Shown here one piece after another: positions 1 through 5,612 of a DNA stretch of 18,136 nt. A program made the position numbers and the translations under genes. Below the pieces are notes generated by a model. It worked only from the letters and a program-made list of their open reading frames with translations. It did no database searches and was not told the origin of the DNA. The stretch is from Lachnospiraceae bacterium UBA7109. GTDB taxonomy: Bacteria > Bacillota > Clostridia > Lachnospirales > Lachnospiraceae. The stretch is taken from positions 1-18,136 of the forward strand of contig DKYD01000081.1 of assembly GCA_002492335.1 (NCBI GenBank), in the 5' to 3' direction. Within the stretch, counting starts at the first letter, position 1. Every line of letters starts with the position of its first letter.

Positions 1-30
1 TTAATTAACAAACTATCCTATTTATTGGTT

Positions 31-67
31 AGAACTGACCTGTATCCCTTCCAGGTCAGTTCTTTTA
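31..67 (+). terminator. Rho-independent terminator of a gene upstream of the window
   Basis: A perfect 12-bp stem (31-42 with 52-63) closes a 9-nt loop and runs into TCTTTTAG. The T-rich side is on the plus strand, so it ends a plus-strand transcript that begins outside the window. Confidence 0.8.
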
Positions 68-68
68 G

Positions 69-97
69 TTGACATAAAACAAAAGATATATTATAGT
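69..97 (+). promoter_or_regulatory. Strong sigma-A-type promoter
   Basis: TTGACA (69-74), a 17-bp spacer and TATAGT (92-97) match the housekeeping consensus at 11 of 12 positions. It lies just after the terminator at 31-63 and points into the decayed stretch 98-542, so it probably once drove a gene now lost. A second, weaker match (TTGTAA, 16 bp, TATAAT at 266-271) lies just before the remnants. Confidence 0.6.
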
Positions 98-286
98 TAT
101 GTCTATCAATTTGAAGGCTCCTCATATCTATTTCGGATCTTGGTTTTCAAATATCTGATTTTATCTGATCTGCCGTATAAGTGGTGGATTTTCGGGAGTA
201 TCTCCTGTGTACCTGATTTTTTTACATTTTTAAAAGGAGAATGTTGTAAAAAAAACATTTTTCCGTATAATGAAAGGAGAAAGAAT
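98..286 (+). other. Transcribed leader or decayed sequence, no gene recognised
   Basis: Downstream of the promoter at 69-97 I find no convincing coding region. An open frame from 140 has no ribosome binding site, and its N-terminal residues resemble nothing I know. A short direct repeat of ATCTGAT lies near 156-173. No riboswitch or RNA family was recognised. Confidence 0.4.
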
Positions 287-367
287 TATGATTATGCCAT
301 TTCCAGTGAAGAGGTAGGTGTAAGATATATGCAGGAATGGGAAGAGAAAGTGTATGGGAAATTGTAA
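287..367 (+). pseudogene. Probable remnant of an Rpn-type nuclease/transposase C-terminus
   Basis: The frame reads ...ISSEEVGVRYMQEW followed by EEKVYGKL and a stop. This resembles the linker after the PD-(D/E)XK domain of Rpn (recombination-promoting nuclease) family proteins in gut Firmicutes, which normally continues into a Glu/Gly/Lys-rich tail. No nuclease motif precedes it, and the frame is closed within about 30 residues, so it would be a fragment at best. The resemblance is from memory of the family, not a search. It abuts the SLH remnant in another frame, which suggests two gene wrecks joined by deletion. Confidence 0.3.
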
Positions 368-542
368 CCGGATACACAGACGGAAGTGAGAAGTTCGGCT
401 GGGAAGATAATATCCTTCGTGAACAGATGGCAGTAATATTACCGGAAAAGATAATGGAACCAGACTTGATCCACAGGGAAATGCAACACGAGCAGAGTGT
501 GCGATTATTATTCAGAGATTTCTGGAGAAATATGACAAATAA
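355..542 (+). pseudogene. S-layer homology (SLH) domain protein, C-terminal remnant with internal deletion
   Basis: In frame 1 the sequence reads IVTGYTDGSEKFG and then NILREQMAVI, the typical end of one SLH repeat (GY.DG.F.....ITREQ.A.I). From about 438 the similarity continues in frame 3 with ITGKDNGTRLDPQGNATRAE and ends ...IIIQRFLEKYDK at the stop at 540-542, the typical last part of a following SLH repeat (G..DG...P...ATRAE.A.I). About 40-50 residues between the two halves are missing, with a frame change at the join near 436-440. SLH domains anchor exported proteins to secondary cell wall polymer. The N-terminal exported part is absent, so the gene is dead. The terminator at 565-593 probably belonged to it. 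Confidence 0.65.
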
Positions 543-564
543 TTAAAAAATGTATAACATATAG

Positions 565-594
565 AAAAGAGCCAGTTTAATGTTGGTTCTTTTT
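565..594 (+). terminator. Rho-independent terminator after the SLH remnant
   Basis: AAAAGAGCCA (565-574) pairs with TGGTTCTTTT (584-593, one G-T pair) around a 9-nt loop. The 3' arm itself supplies the T-run. It lies 22 bases after the SLH stop codon and insulates the toxin-antitoxin operon from upstream transcription. Confidence 0.65.
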
Positions 595-637
595 ATGAGA
601 TAAAATAGTAAAATATTGCCAGAAGATGGGAAAAATT

Positions 638-683
638 ACCATATAATATGGTTGATTTGAAAAAAGGGAGTATTCTTTATAAG
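638..683 (+). promoter_or_regulatory. Promoter region with palindromic operator for the MNT/HEPN operon
   Basis: A perfect 15-bp palindrome, ACCATAT-A-ATATGGT (638-652), includes a TATAAT hexamer (642-647). Just downstream are TTGAAA (657-662) and TATAAG (678-683), 15 bp apart, a somewhat short promoter spacing. Which hexamers are used cannot be decided from sequence. The palindrome is a reasonable operator candidate for autoregulation, but no DNA-binding protein is evident in the pair itself. The leader to the first start codon is about 60 bases. Confidence 0.4.
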
Positions 684-747
684 GACACGTCTTGTAAAAA
701 TCAGTAGCGTTCGATAAAAGATATAAAGAATTAATAGAAGAGGAGAT

Positions 748-1062
748 ATGAAGAAGATGGGGCGCTTGGGTATAAAATATAATATTCCAGATAGGACTAT
801 GAGGGAAGTTGCAGAATTTGCGAGTAAGAATAGGGTAAAAAAAGTAATTTTATTTGGCTCACGTGCGAAAGGTACAAATGGAGAAAGAAGTGATATTGAT
901 ATTGCAGTAATTGGTGGTGATTTTGAAGCTTTCTACTGGGACATAAAGGAGAAAGTAAACTCATTATTGTTATTTGATATAGTCAAATTTGATGAAAAAA
1001 TATCAGAAGAATTAAAGAAAGAAATTGAAAAGAAAGGAGTTGTTATATATGAAGAAACTTGA
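748..1062 (+). CDS. mntA: MntA-type minimal nucleotidyltransferase antitoxin
   Basis: This 104-residue protein is a minimal nucleotidyltransferase (MNT, HI0073-like). The signature G37-S38, ten residues, then D49-I-D51 is intact. A third candidate carboxylate is D77 in FDIVKFD, so it should be catalytically competent. In characterised HEPN/MNT pairs the antitoxin neutralises the HEPN RNase by transferring AMP groups to the tyrosine of its RX4HXY motif; that activity is inferred here. The start at 748 follows AGGAG at 741-745 very closely. An ATG at 757 is the alternative and would lose only three residues. The gene overlaps the HEPN partner by 14 bases, which suggests translational coupling. 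Size and gene order fit the family. Confidence 0.85.
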   Translation: MKKMGRLGIKYNIPDRTMREVAEFASKNRVKKVILFGSRAKGTNGERSDIDIAVIGGDFEAFYWDIKEKVNSLLLFDIVKFDEKISEELKKEIEKKGVVIYEET

Positions 1063-1465
1063 TAATTTTAACAATTGCCTGAATGTATTGAAAAGTGCTA
1101 ATTTCGAGTTGGCAAATGATGATGAAATATATAGAACAGGTGTGATAGGGCAATTTAATATTACGTTTGAGCTTGCCTGGAAAGCACTGCAGGAGATGTT
1201 AAAAATACATGGTGCAGAAGATGCACAGACAGGTTCGCCCAGGGAAATATTGCAGCTTGGTTATAAGATGGGATTTGTGAATGACTCTGTAGTTTGGATT
1301 TTAATGTTAAAAAAACGTAATGTATCAGTACATATATATAATGAAAGTGAGATTGACGAAATGCTGTTGCTTATACGAGATAGTTTTATTCCAGCCTTTA
1401 TTGCGCTTGAAGAAACATTGGAAAATAAACTGAATGAGGTTGAGAGTAGTTGGGATGAAATGTAA
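1049..1465 (+). CDS. hepT: HepT-like HEPN RNase toxin (HI0074 family)
   Basis: This 138-residue all-helical protein belongs to the HI0074 'nucleotidyltransferase substrate-binding' family, the HEPN half of a type VII-like toxin-antitoxin pair. The active-site motif RX4HXY is intact as R90-NVSV-H95-I-Y97. R and H form the RNase centre of the HEPN dimer, and Y97 is the AMPylation target in studied homologues. The conserved core FELAWKALQ (39-47) is also present. I start it at ATG 1049, 9 bases after AAAGGAG (1033-1039), rather than at an upstream TTG at 1025 that precedes this ribosome binding site. It ends just before a strong stem-loop. Its cellular target RNA (tRNA or mRNA in studied cases) cannot be read from sequence. 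An alternative role in phage defence is possible. Confidence 0.85.
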   Translation: MKKLDNFNNCLNVLKSANFELANDDEIYRTGVIGQFNITFELAWKALQEMLKIHGAEDAQTGSPREILQLGYKMGFVNDSVVWILMLKKRNVSVHIYNESEIDEMLLLIRDSFIPAFIALEETLENKLNEVESSWDEM

Positions 1466-1471
1466 ACCAGA

Positions 1472-1503
1472 CAGGCGGGAGTTTATTACTCCCGCCTGAT
1501 TTG
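1472..1503. terminator. Bidirectional terminator between convergent genes
   Basis: An 11-bp perfect GC-rich stem (CAGGCGGGAGT 1472-1482 with 1488-1498, 5-nt loop) lies between the HEPN stop at 1465 and the DUF1002 stop at 1517. T-richness is modest on both sides (GATTTGTAAT on plus, CTGGTTTAC on minus), so it may serve both directions. Confidence 0.75.
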
Positions 1504-1516
1504 TAATAATTATGTA

Positions 1517-2752
1517 TTAATCAATAGAGCTATCATCTGTTGGAGCATTGTCATCTGACTCATCAGAATTGTCGTTGTCAGCATTATCATCAGACTTATC
1601 GTCATCAACAGTGGCGCCGTCGTCGGTGTCGTTATCATCTGGATCAACTATGTCGGCGGCATCAACTGTATCGTCAGATGTAGCATCAGAATTGTCTTCT
1701 GCAGCGGCATCGTCAATGTTGTCATCCTGTGTTTCGTCGGAATTGTTTTCCTCATCTTTATCTCCGCTGAAGAGATCTTTGAAGAAGTTTATTATTTTAT
1801 CAAAGAAGCCATCCTCTTCTGCCGCTTCTACTTTTTCCTTCACGGAATCAAGGGTGCTGTCAATAACAGCGCCGTCACCCAGGAGGTCGTCGTTTGTGTT
1901 ATTGATGATTCCACCTTCGTCATCATCTCCGCCTGTGAAGAAGTTTTTGACAGAATTCCAGAGATTGGAGAAAAATCCGCCTGTTTTTCCATTCAGATTA
2001 TCAAGCGTATCCTCAAAGGCGTCTTCGTTGTAATCATATTTTGAAATCTCCTGCATGATATTTGAGATTTTTGAAACCTGATCGTCGGTCAGGGAAACTC
2101 CCTTGTCATCCGCGATGTTATTGATGGCGTCGGCAATCTCTCCCTCGTCAGAAATCCCTTCTTTGATGATTTCATGTTTGATGGAGGTCATGACATCGGA
2201 AGCCTTCTGCTGCCCCAGTGTGTTTGACAAATCTCCTGTAGTTATAAGTTCTTCCATAGCAGCGGCTTTCTGACCTTCATCCAGTGTCTCTCCGCTTGCA
2301 TTTTCATAGGCCATCATAATTCCGGTCAGTGCGCCGGTTCCGGATACTTCAATCGGAGAAGCGGCAACAACATTGCAGTTCTCGACTCCGGAGGTGAGCA
2401 GCGTACTGGCGATCATGGAGCTGGTTACAAATGTAAGGTTTGCCACTTTTACCTGAATACCGCCTTCTTCAGTAGGCTCTACATAAGAGCAGCTGAATGT
2501 CCGTGTCCCAATCTGGGCTTCGTTGGCAATACCTTCCATGTATTTGCGCTCATCTGAATTGTTGACTTCGATCGTATCGACCTTATCTGCAGAAGTTCCA
2601 AAGTATTTGTACATGGAGTTTTTCTGTTCGTCTGTAAGGTTTGCTCCTAAAGTTACCACTTTAGAACTGTCGGCCTTTGCCGTAAGCGGAAGGCTTACTG
2701 CGGCAAGTGTAATAGCTAAAGTAAATGACAGACATTTTTTAAAATTTTTCAT
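1517..2752 (-). CDS. Secreted DUF1002 protein with Asp-rich C-terminal tail
   Basis: This 411-residue protein has a clear signal peptide: KNFKK, a hydrophobic core at 8-23, and a likely cleavage after A25-K-A27. Residues about 30-250 match DUF1002 (YpuA-like, COG4086), an exported Firmicutes family of unknown function. After this come two similar amphipathic segments, GGFFSNLWNSVKNFF (258-272) and DGFFDKIINFFKDLF (314-328), each followed by an acidic run. The tail from 331 to 411 has about 32 Asp in 81 residues plus Asn, Ser and Thr. The tail suggests calcium or cation binding or a disordered surface extension, which is inference. No sortase motif, SLH or other wall anchor is visible, so the protein is probably released or held by the amphipathic segments. 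GGGGAGG at 2757-2763 sets the start. It has its own promoter (2847-2874). Confidence 0.8.
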   Translation of the reverse strand: MKNFKKCLSFTLAITLAAVSLPLTAKADSSKVVTLGANLTDEQKNSMYKYFGTSADKVDTIEVNNSDERKYMEGIANEAQIGTRTFSCSYVEPTEEGGIQVKVANLTFVTSSMIASTLLTSGVENCNVVAASPIEVSGTGALTGIMMAYENASGETLDEGQKAAAMEELITTGDLSNTLGQQKASDVMTSIKHEIIKEGISDEGEIADAINNIADDKGVSLTDDQVSKISNIMQEISKYDYNEDAFEDTLDNLNGKTGGFFSNLWNSVKNFFTGGDDDEGGIINNTNDDLLGDGAVIDSTLDSVKEKVEAAEEDGFFDKIINFFKDLFSGDKDEENNSDETQDDNIDDAAAEDNSDATSDDTVDAADIVDPDDNDTDDGATVDDDKSDDNADNDNSDESDDNAPTDDSSID

Positions 2753-2802
2753 AGTTCCTCCCCTTTTTATGAAACTGTAAATGAATTGGATTCATCAGGC
2801 TT

Positions 2803-2831
2803 CGGACACAGGCGTTAAAAGCCTGCGTCCG
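2803..2831 (-). promoter_or_regulatory. Stem-loop in the 5' leader of the DUF1002 mRNA
   Basis: An 11-bp stem with one mismatch (2803-2813 with 2821-2831, 7-nt loop) lies in the roughly 88-base leader predicted for the DUF1002 gene. There is no T-run after it on the minus strand, so it is not a plain terminator. It could stabilise the message or act as a control element. A second small inverted repeat, ATGAAT-TGG-ATTCAT, lies at 2781-2795. Confidence 0.35.
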
Positions 2832-2846
2832 TTGCTTATTGTTCAC

Positions 2847-2874
2847 ATCATACCATATAAAAGGCGGTTTGCAA
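2847..2874 (-). promoter_or_regulatory. Promoter of the DUF1002 gene, overlapping the thioredoxin terminator
   Basis: On the minus strand TTGCAA (2874-2869), a 16-bp spacer and TATGAT (2852-2847) with an upstream TG form an extended -10 promoter. The -35 hexamer straddles the stem and loop of the thioredoxin terminator, so the two elements share DNA. Confidence 0.5.
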
Positions 2875-2888
2875 ATAAAAACCGCCTT
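2857..2888 (-). terminator. Rho-independent terminator of the trmB-thioredoxin operon
   Basis: A perfect 10-bp stem (2861-2870 with 2879-2888, 8-nt loop) runs into TTTATATGG on the minus strand. Its 5' arm begins at the stop codon of the thioredoxin gene. Confidence 0.8.
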
Positions 2889-3213
2889 AACAATTTATGA
2901 AGATTTTCTTTATCCTCTGTTCAAAAACATTTTCATCTATAAGCCCTTTGAGTATTCCGGCGGGCTTTCCTTCTTTAAACAGAATAAAAGTGGGAATCAG
3001 GTTATCAGCGCCATAGTCAGCGGCAAGGTCTGCTGATTCTCCGATTTCAACCTCACCGAATCTGACTTTTCCGGCAAATTTTTTCTCCAGTTCGCTGACA
3101 ATTGGCTTCATCATAGCGCATTTTGGACACCAGTTGGCATAAAACATAACGACAACGGGGAACTTTGTGTGTATGATTTCTGTCTCAAAGTTTCTGGATG
3201 TCAGATGCAGCAT
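2887..3213 (-). CDS. Thioredoxin-like protein with WCPKC active site
   Basis: This 108-residue single-domain thioredoxin fold has the active site W28-C29-P30-K31-C32, the cis-proline motif I73-P74-T, and the usual FKEGKP turn near 79. It has no signal peptide, so it is cytosolic and would reduce protein disulfides with electrons from a thioredoxin reductase encoded elsewhere. The CPKC dipeptide differs from the classic CGPC. Changes there alter redox potential in studied thioredoxins, so it may not be the housekeeping TrxA. An AGAGG lies nine bases before the ATG. The gene is the last of a probable operon with trmB and a 49-residue ORF, and is closed by the stem-loop at 2861-2888. Confidence 0.85.
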   Translation of the reverse strand: MLHLTSRNFETEIIHTKFPVVVMFYANWCPKCAMMKPIVSELEKKFAGKVRFGEVEIGESADLAADYGADNLIPTFILFKEGKPAGILKGLIDENVFEQRIKKIFINC

Positions 3214-3232
3214 GCTGCGATACCTCTTTTTA

Positions 3233-3382
3233 TTATTTCCGGCGGTCTGTATCCGGGTTCAGGATATGGTATATTTCGGTAAAAGATTTTCGAAAGCAGT
3301 TTAAATGCTGATATATTTTTCGCCTGCGGAAAATAAAGCGACACAGATTCTGCCTGAAAACATTTTTATATCTTTGCCCCAT
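3233..3382 (-). CDS. Small basic protein, 49 residues, unknown function
   Basis: The ORF starts MGQRYKNVFRQ and ends NPDTDRRK before TAA. A near-ideal ribosome binding site, CGGAGG (3393-3388), lies 5 bases before the ATG, 29 bases after the trmB stop. The next gene (thioredoxin) begins 19 bases further. The product has 13 Lys/Arg against 3 acidic residues, an RRRK cluster at 19-22, two Cys (14, 29) and several aromatic residues. It could bind RNA or DNA, but I recognise no family. Operon position and the ribosome binding site are the evidence; no homologue is known to me. Chance survival of a 49-codon frame cannot be excluded. Confidence 0.5.
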   Translation of the reverse strand: MGQRYKNVFRQNLCRFIFRRRKIYQHLNCFRKSFTEIYHILNPDTDRRK

Positions 3383-3411
3383 CACAGCCTCCGAAATAGA
3401 TTCTCACTATA

Positions 3412-4080
3412 TTATATGCGAAGAGGGCAGTCTGATTGTCTTTTTGCAATTAACTTACAGATCGGATGATTCATAGAAGAGAATTTCTCCTCATATTCTG
3501 TCATAATATTACCTGTGTTCATGGAAGTATCATGATGCAGGTCGAAGGTATGGGATGTGGTCAGCCAGACGTCGGATTCCTCGAGAACGGTCAGGGAATA
3601 ATCAAATAATTCTCGATTGTCCGTTTTAAATTCAATCTGCCCGTTTGCTTTAAGAATGTGATCGTACCGCATAAAAAATTCCGGTGATGTAAGACGTCTT
3701 CTGGCATGTCTTGCCTTTGGCCATGGGTCGGAAAAATTCAGATAAATACAGGCGATTTCCTGAGGGGCAAATACCTGTTCAATATCTGCGGCGTCCATAC
3801 AGAGAAAGCGTATATTCGGGATATCGAAGGAATCAAGCTTTTCTACTGCACGGAGAAGAACGCTGGAATAACGCTCAATGCCGATGTAGTTTATATTCGG
3901 ATTCTCCCGGGCAAGGGTAAGAAGAAAACGGCCCTTCCCCATACCGATTTCTATGTAAATGGGATTTTCATTTTGAAAAATTTTTTCTGCCCACTGTCCT
4001 TTATAGGAAATTTCGTTTTTTATCACGAGGGGGCATGCTTCAAGGACACCCTCCGCGCGCGGGATATTTCTTAATCTCAT
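3412..4080 (-). CDS. trmB: tRNA (guanine-N7-)-methyltransferase
   Basis: This 222-residue enzyme makes m7G at position 46 in the variable loop of tRNAs, using S-adenosylmethionine. The SAM-binding motif IEIGMGKGRFL follows the N-terminal segment. The family signature DPWPKARHARRRL, which holds the catalytic Asp and tRNA-contacting basic residues, lies near residues 118-130, and the C-terminal TEYEEKF motif is present. Length is normal. TAGGAGA lies just upstream of the ATG, and a good promoter lies at 4119-4147. It is the first gene of a probable operon with the small basic ORF and the thioredoxin, and is divergent from the V-ATPase operon. Confidence 0.95.
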   Translation of the reverse strand: MRLRNIPRAEGVLEACPLVIKNEISYKGQWAEKIFQNENPIYIEIGMGKGRFLLTLARENPNINYIGIERYSSVLLRAVEKLDSFDIPNIRFLCMDAADIEQVFAPQEIACIYLNFSDPWPKARHARRRLTSPEFFMRYDHILKANGQIEFKTDNRELFDYSLTVLEESDVWLTTSHTFDLHHDTSMNTGNIMTEYEEKFSSMNHPICKLIAKRQSDCPLRI

Positions 4081-4118
4081 AAATGTTCTCCTAACTGATA
4101 TAAATTTGGATATTTATT

Positions 4119-4147
4119 AGTTTAACTGTTTCGAAAAGGGAAGTCAA
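4119..4147 (-). promoter_or_regulatory. Promoter of the trmB operon
   Basis: On the minus strand TTGACT (4147-4142), a 17-bp spacer and TAAACT (4124-4119) give 9 of 12 consensus matches, with a leader of about 30 bases to trmB. I could not settle on a promoter for the divergent V-ATPase operon in 4148-4250. That stretch is very AT-rich and offers only weak pairs. Confidence 0.55.
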
Positions 4148-4250
4148 ATATAGAATAAATTTGTTGGATTTTACTATGGTAATTTAAAAAAATAGGTGTA
4201 TTATTAAAGATATTAAGGCTATATAAAAGGAAGCAGAATGGAGGCGCTGT

Positions 4251-4562
4251 ATGAATTCTGTAATAGAAAAACTGGCTGAAATTGAAGCGGCTGCGGAAGC
4301 GATTGTGGAACATGCACAGGAACGGAAATCAGAAGTGGAAAAGAAGCTTCAGGAAGAGCGGGATAAATTTGACCGCGAGCTGGAGGAAAGAACCGCTGAA
4401 AAGGTTCGGAAGATCCGTGATGAAAGTGAAGAAAAAATGAATAAGATCGTGGAGGAACAGAAGGCAAAGAACAATCAGGCTGCCCGGAATCTGGAAAAAG
4501 AGTTTGAAAAGAATCATACCGTATATGCCGAGGCGATTCTGAAGCGTATTATCGAGGTGTAG
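4251..4562 (+). CDS. V/A-type ATPase peripheral stalk subunit H
   Basis: This 103-residue, nearly all-charged helical protein (long runs of Glu, Lys and Arg with heptad spacing from about 10 to 90) matches the small stalk subunit called H in archaeal-type ATPases, AhaH, or NtpF in Enterococcus. It pairs with subunit E to form the peripheral stalks that hold the A3B3 head against rotation. GGAGG lies 6 bases before the ATG at 4251. It is the first gene of the operon, with only 3 bases to subunit C. Sequence identity in such coiled coils is weak, so the assignment rests mainly on position and composition. Confidence 0.8.
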   Translation: MNSVIEKLAEIEAAAEAIVEHAQERKSEVEKKLQEERDKFDRELEERTAEKVRKIRDESEEKMNKIVEEQKAKNNQAARNLEKEFEKNHTVYAEAILKRIIEV

Positions 4563-4565
4563 AAT

Positions 4566-5612
4566 ATGGGAAACCTTATGCAGTATAGCGGAATTGTCAC
4601 GAAAATCCGTGCGATGCAGTCAAAGCTTCTTACGGAGAAGGATTTTGACGATATCGCAGGATTGAGAAGCGTTCCGGAAATTATAGAATATTTAAAAGGA
4701 AAGCCTGCATATTCCGAATATATCAATGAGATGGATATTTCCCTGTACCATAGAGGAAATGTGGAAAAGATGTTGTATCAGTCATTGTATAATGATTATT
4801 TCAGAATCTTCCGGTTTGCGGGGATGAAGCAGAAAGAATTTCTGAAGCAGTACTGGAAACGGTATGAGGTTGATTTGATCAATTATTGTCTCCGGATTGT
4901 ATTCAATCATTATGACGCGCCATTTGATCTGGAGTATAAGAAACGGTTCTTTGACCGTTTTTCCCAGATATCGATAGACAGACTGATTACTTCAGGAAAT
5001 ATTGATGAGCTTGTAGATAATCTTAAGGGTACGGAATATTATGAACCTCTGAGCAGAATCAGAGATTCTGAGTCGGCTACGTTGTTTGATTATGACCTGG
5101 CGCTGGATTTGTATTATTTTTCTACGATGTGGAAAAAAGAAAGGAAGCTTTTAAAAGGCGCTGAAAAAGAAGTTTTTATAAAGGATTTTGGAACGAAGAT
5201 CGATCTTCTGAATATCCAGTGGATCTACCGGGCGAAAAAATATTATCATATGCTGGAGCCGGATATTTATGCGCTTACAATTCCGTATCATTATAAGCTC
5301 AGGCTAAAAGAGTTTAAAGGACTCGTAGAGGCGGCTACGCCGGAGGAATTTGAAAGCAGGATGGCTGCAACTTATTATGCAAGACGGTATCAGATGGAGG
5401 ATTCGAGGACGATTGAGAGAAAATACAGAGATATTTTGAAGTATTTGTATCTGATCGACCGCCGACGTAATCCGTATTCGATTGCTACGATTAATACTTA
5501 TTTATTTTTAAAAGAAGAAGAAATAGACAAACTGACGACAGCCCTGGAATGTATTCGTTATGGATTATCCAAGGCGGAAACGTTAGGATACTTAGGAGGT
5601 GTGGCACAGTGA
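4566..5612 (+). CDS. ntpC: V/A-type ATPase subunit C
   Basis: This 348-residue, helix-rich soluble protein of the AC39/subunit d family forms the funnel that links the central shaft (D/F) to the membrane c-ring. The N-terminal pattern YSGIVTKIRAMQSKLL and repeated Tyr/Arg-rich helical segments such as FDYDLALDLYYF and WIYRAKKYYHM are typical. The C-terminal ATINTYLFLKEEEIDKL matches the conserved end of the family. Length is normal. The stop codon overlaps the GTG start of subunit I (5609), so the two are translationally coupled. Confidence 0.92.
   Translation: MGNLMQYSGIVTKIRAMQSKLLTEKDFDDIAGLRSVPEIIEYLKGKPAYSEYINEMDISLYHRGNVEKMLYQSLYNDYFRIFRFAGMKQKEFLKQYWKRYEVDLINYCLRIVFNHYDAPFDLEYKKRFFDRFSQISIDRLITSGNIDELVDNLKGTEYYEPLSRIRDSESATLFDYDLALDLYYFSTMWKKERKLLKGAEKEVFIKDFGTKIDLLNIQWIYRAKKYYHMLEPDIYALTIPYHYKLRLKEFKGLVEAATPEEFESRMAATYYARRYQMEDSRTIERKYRDILKYLYLIDRRRNPYSIATINTYLFLKEEEIDKLTTALECIRYGLSKAETLGYLGGVAQ

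Noticed and set aside
1548..2033. 161-residue plus-strand frame rich in Ser opposite the DUF1002 gene
   Set aside because: It is the antisense of the Asp/Glu/Asn-rich tail (GAT/GAC repeats read as ATC/GTC-rich Ser frames), with no ribosome binding site and no family.
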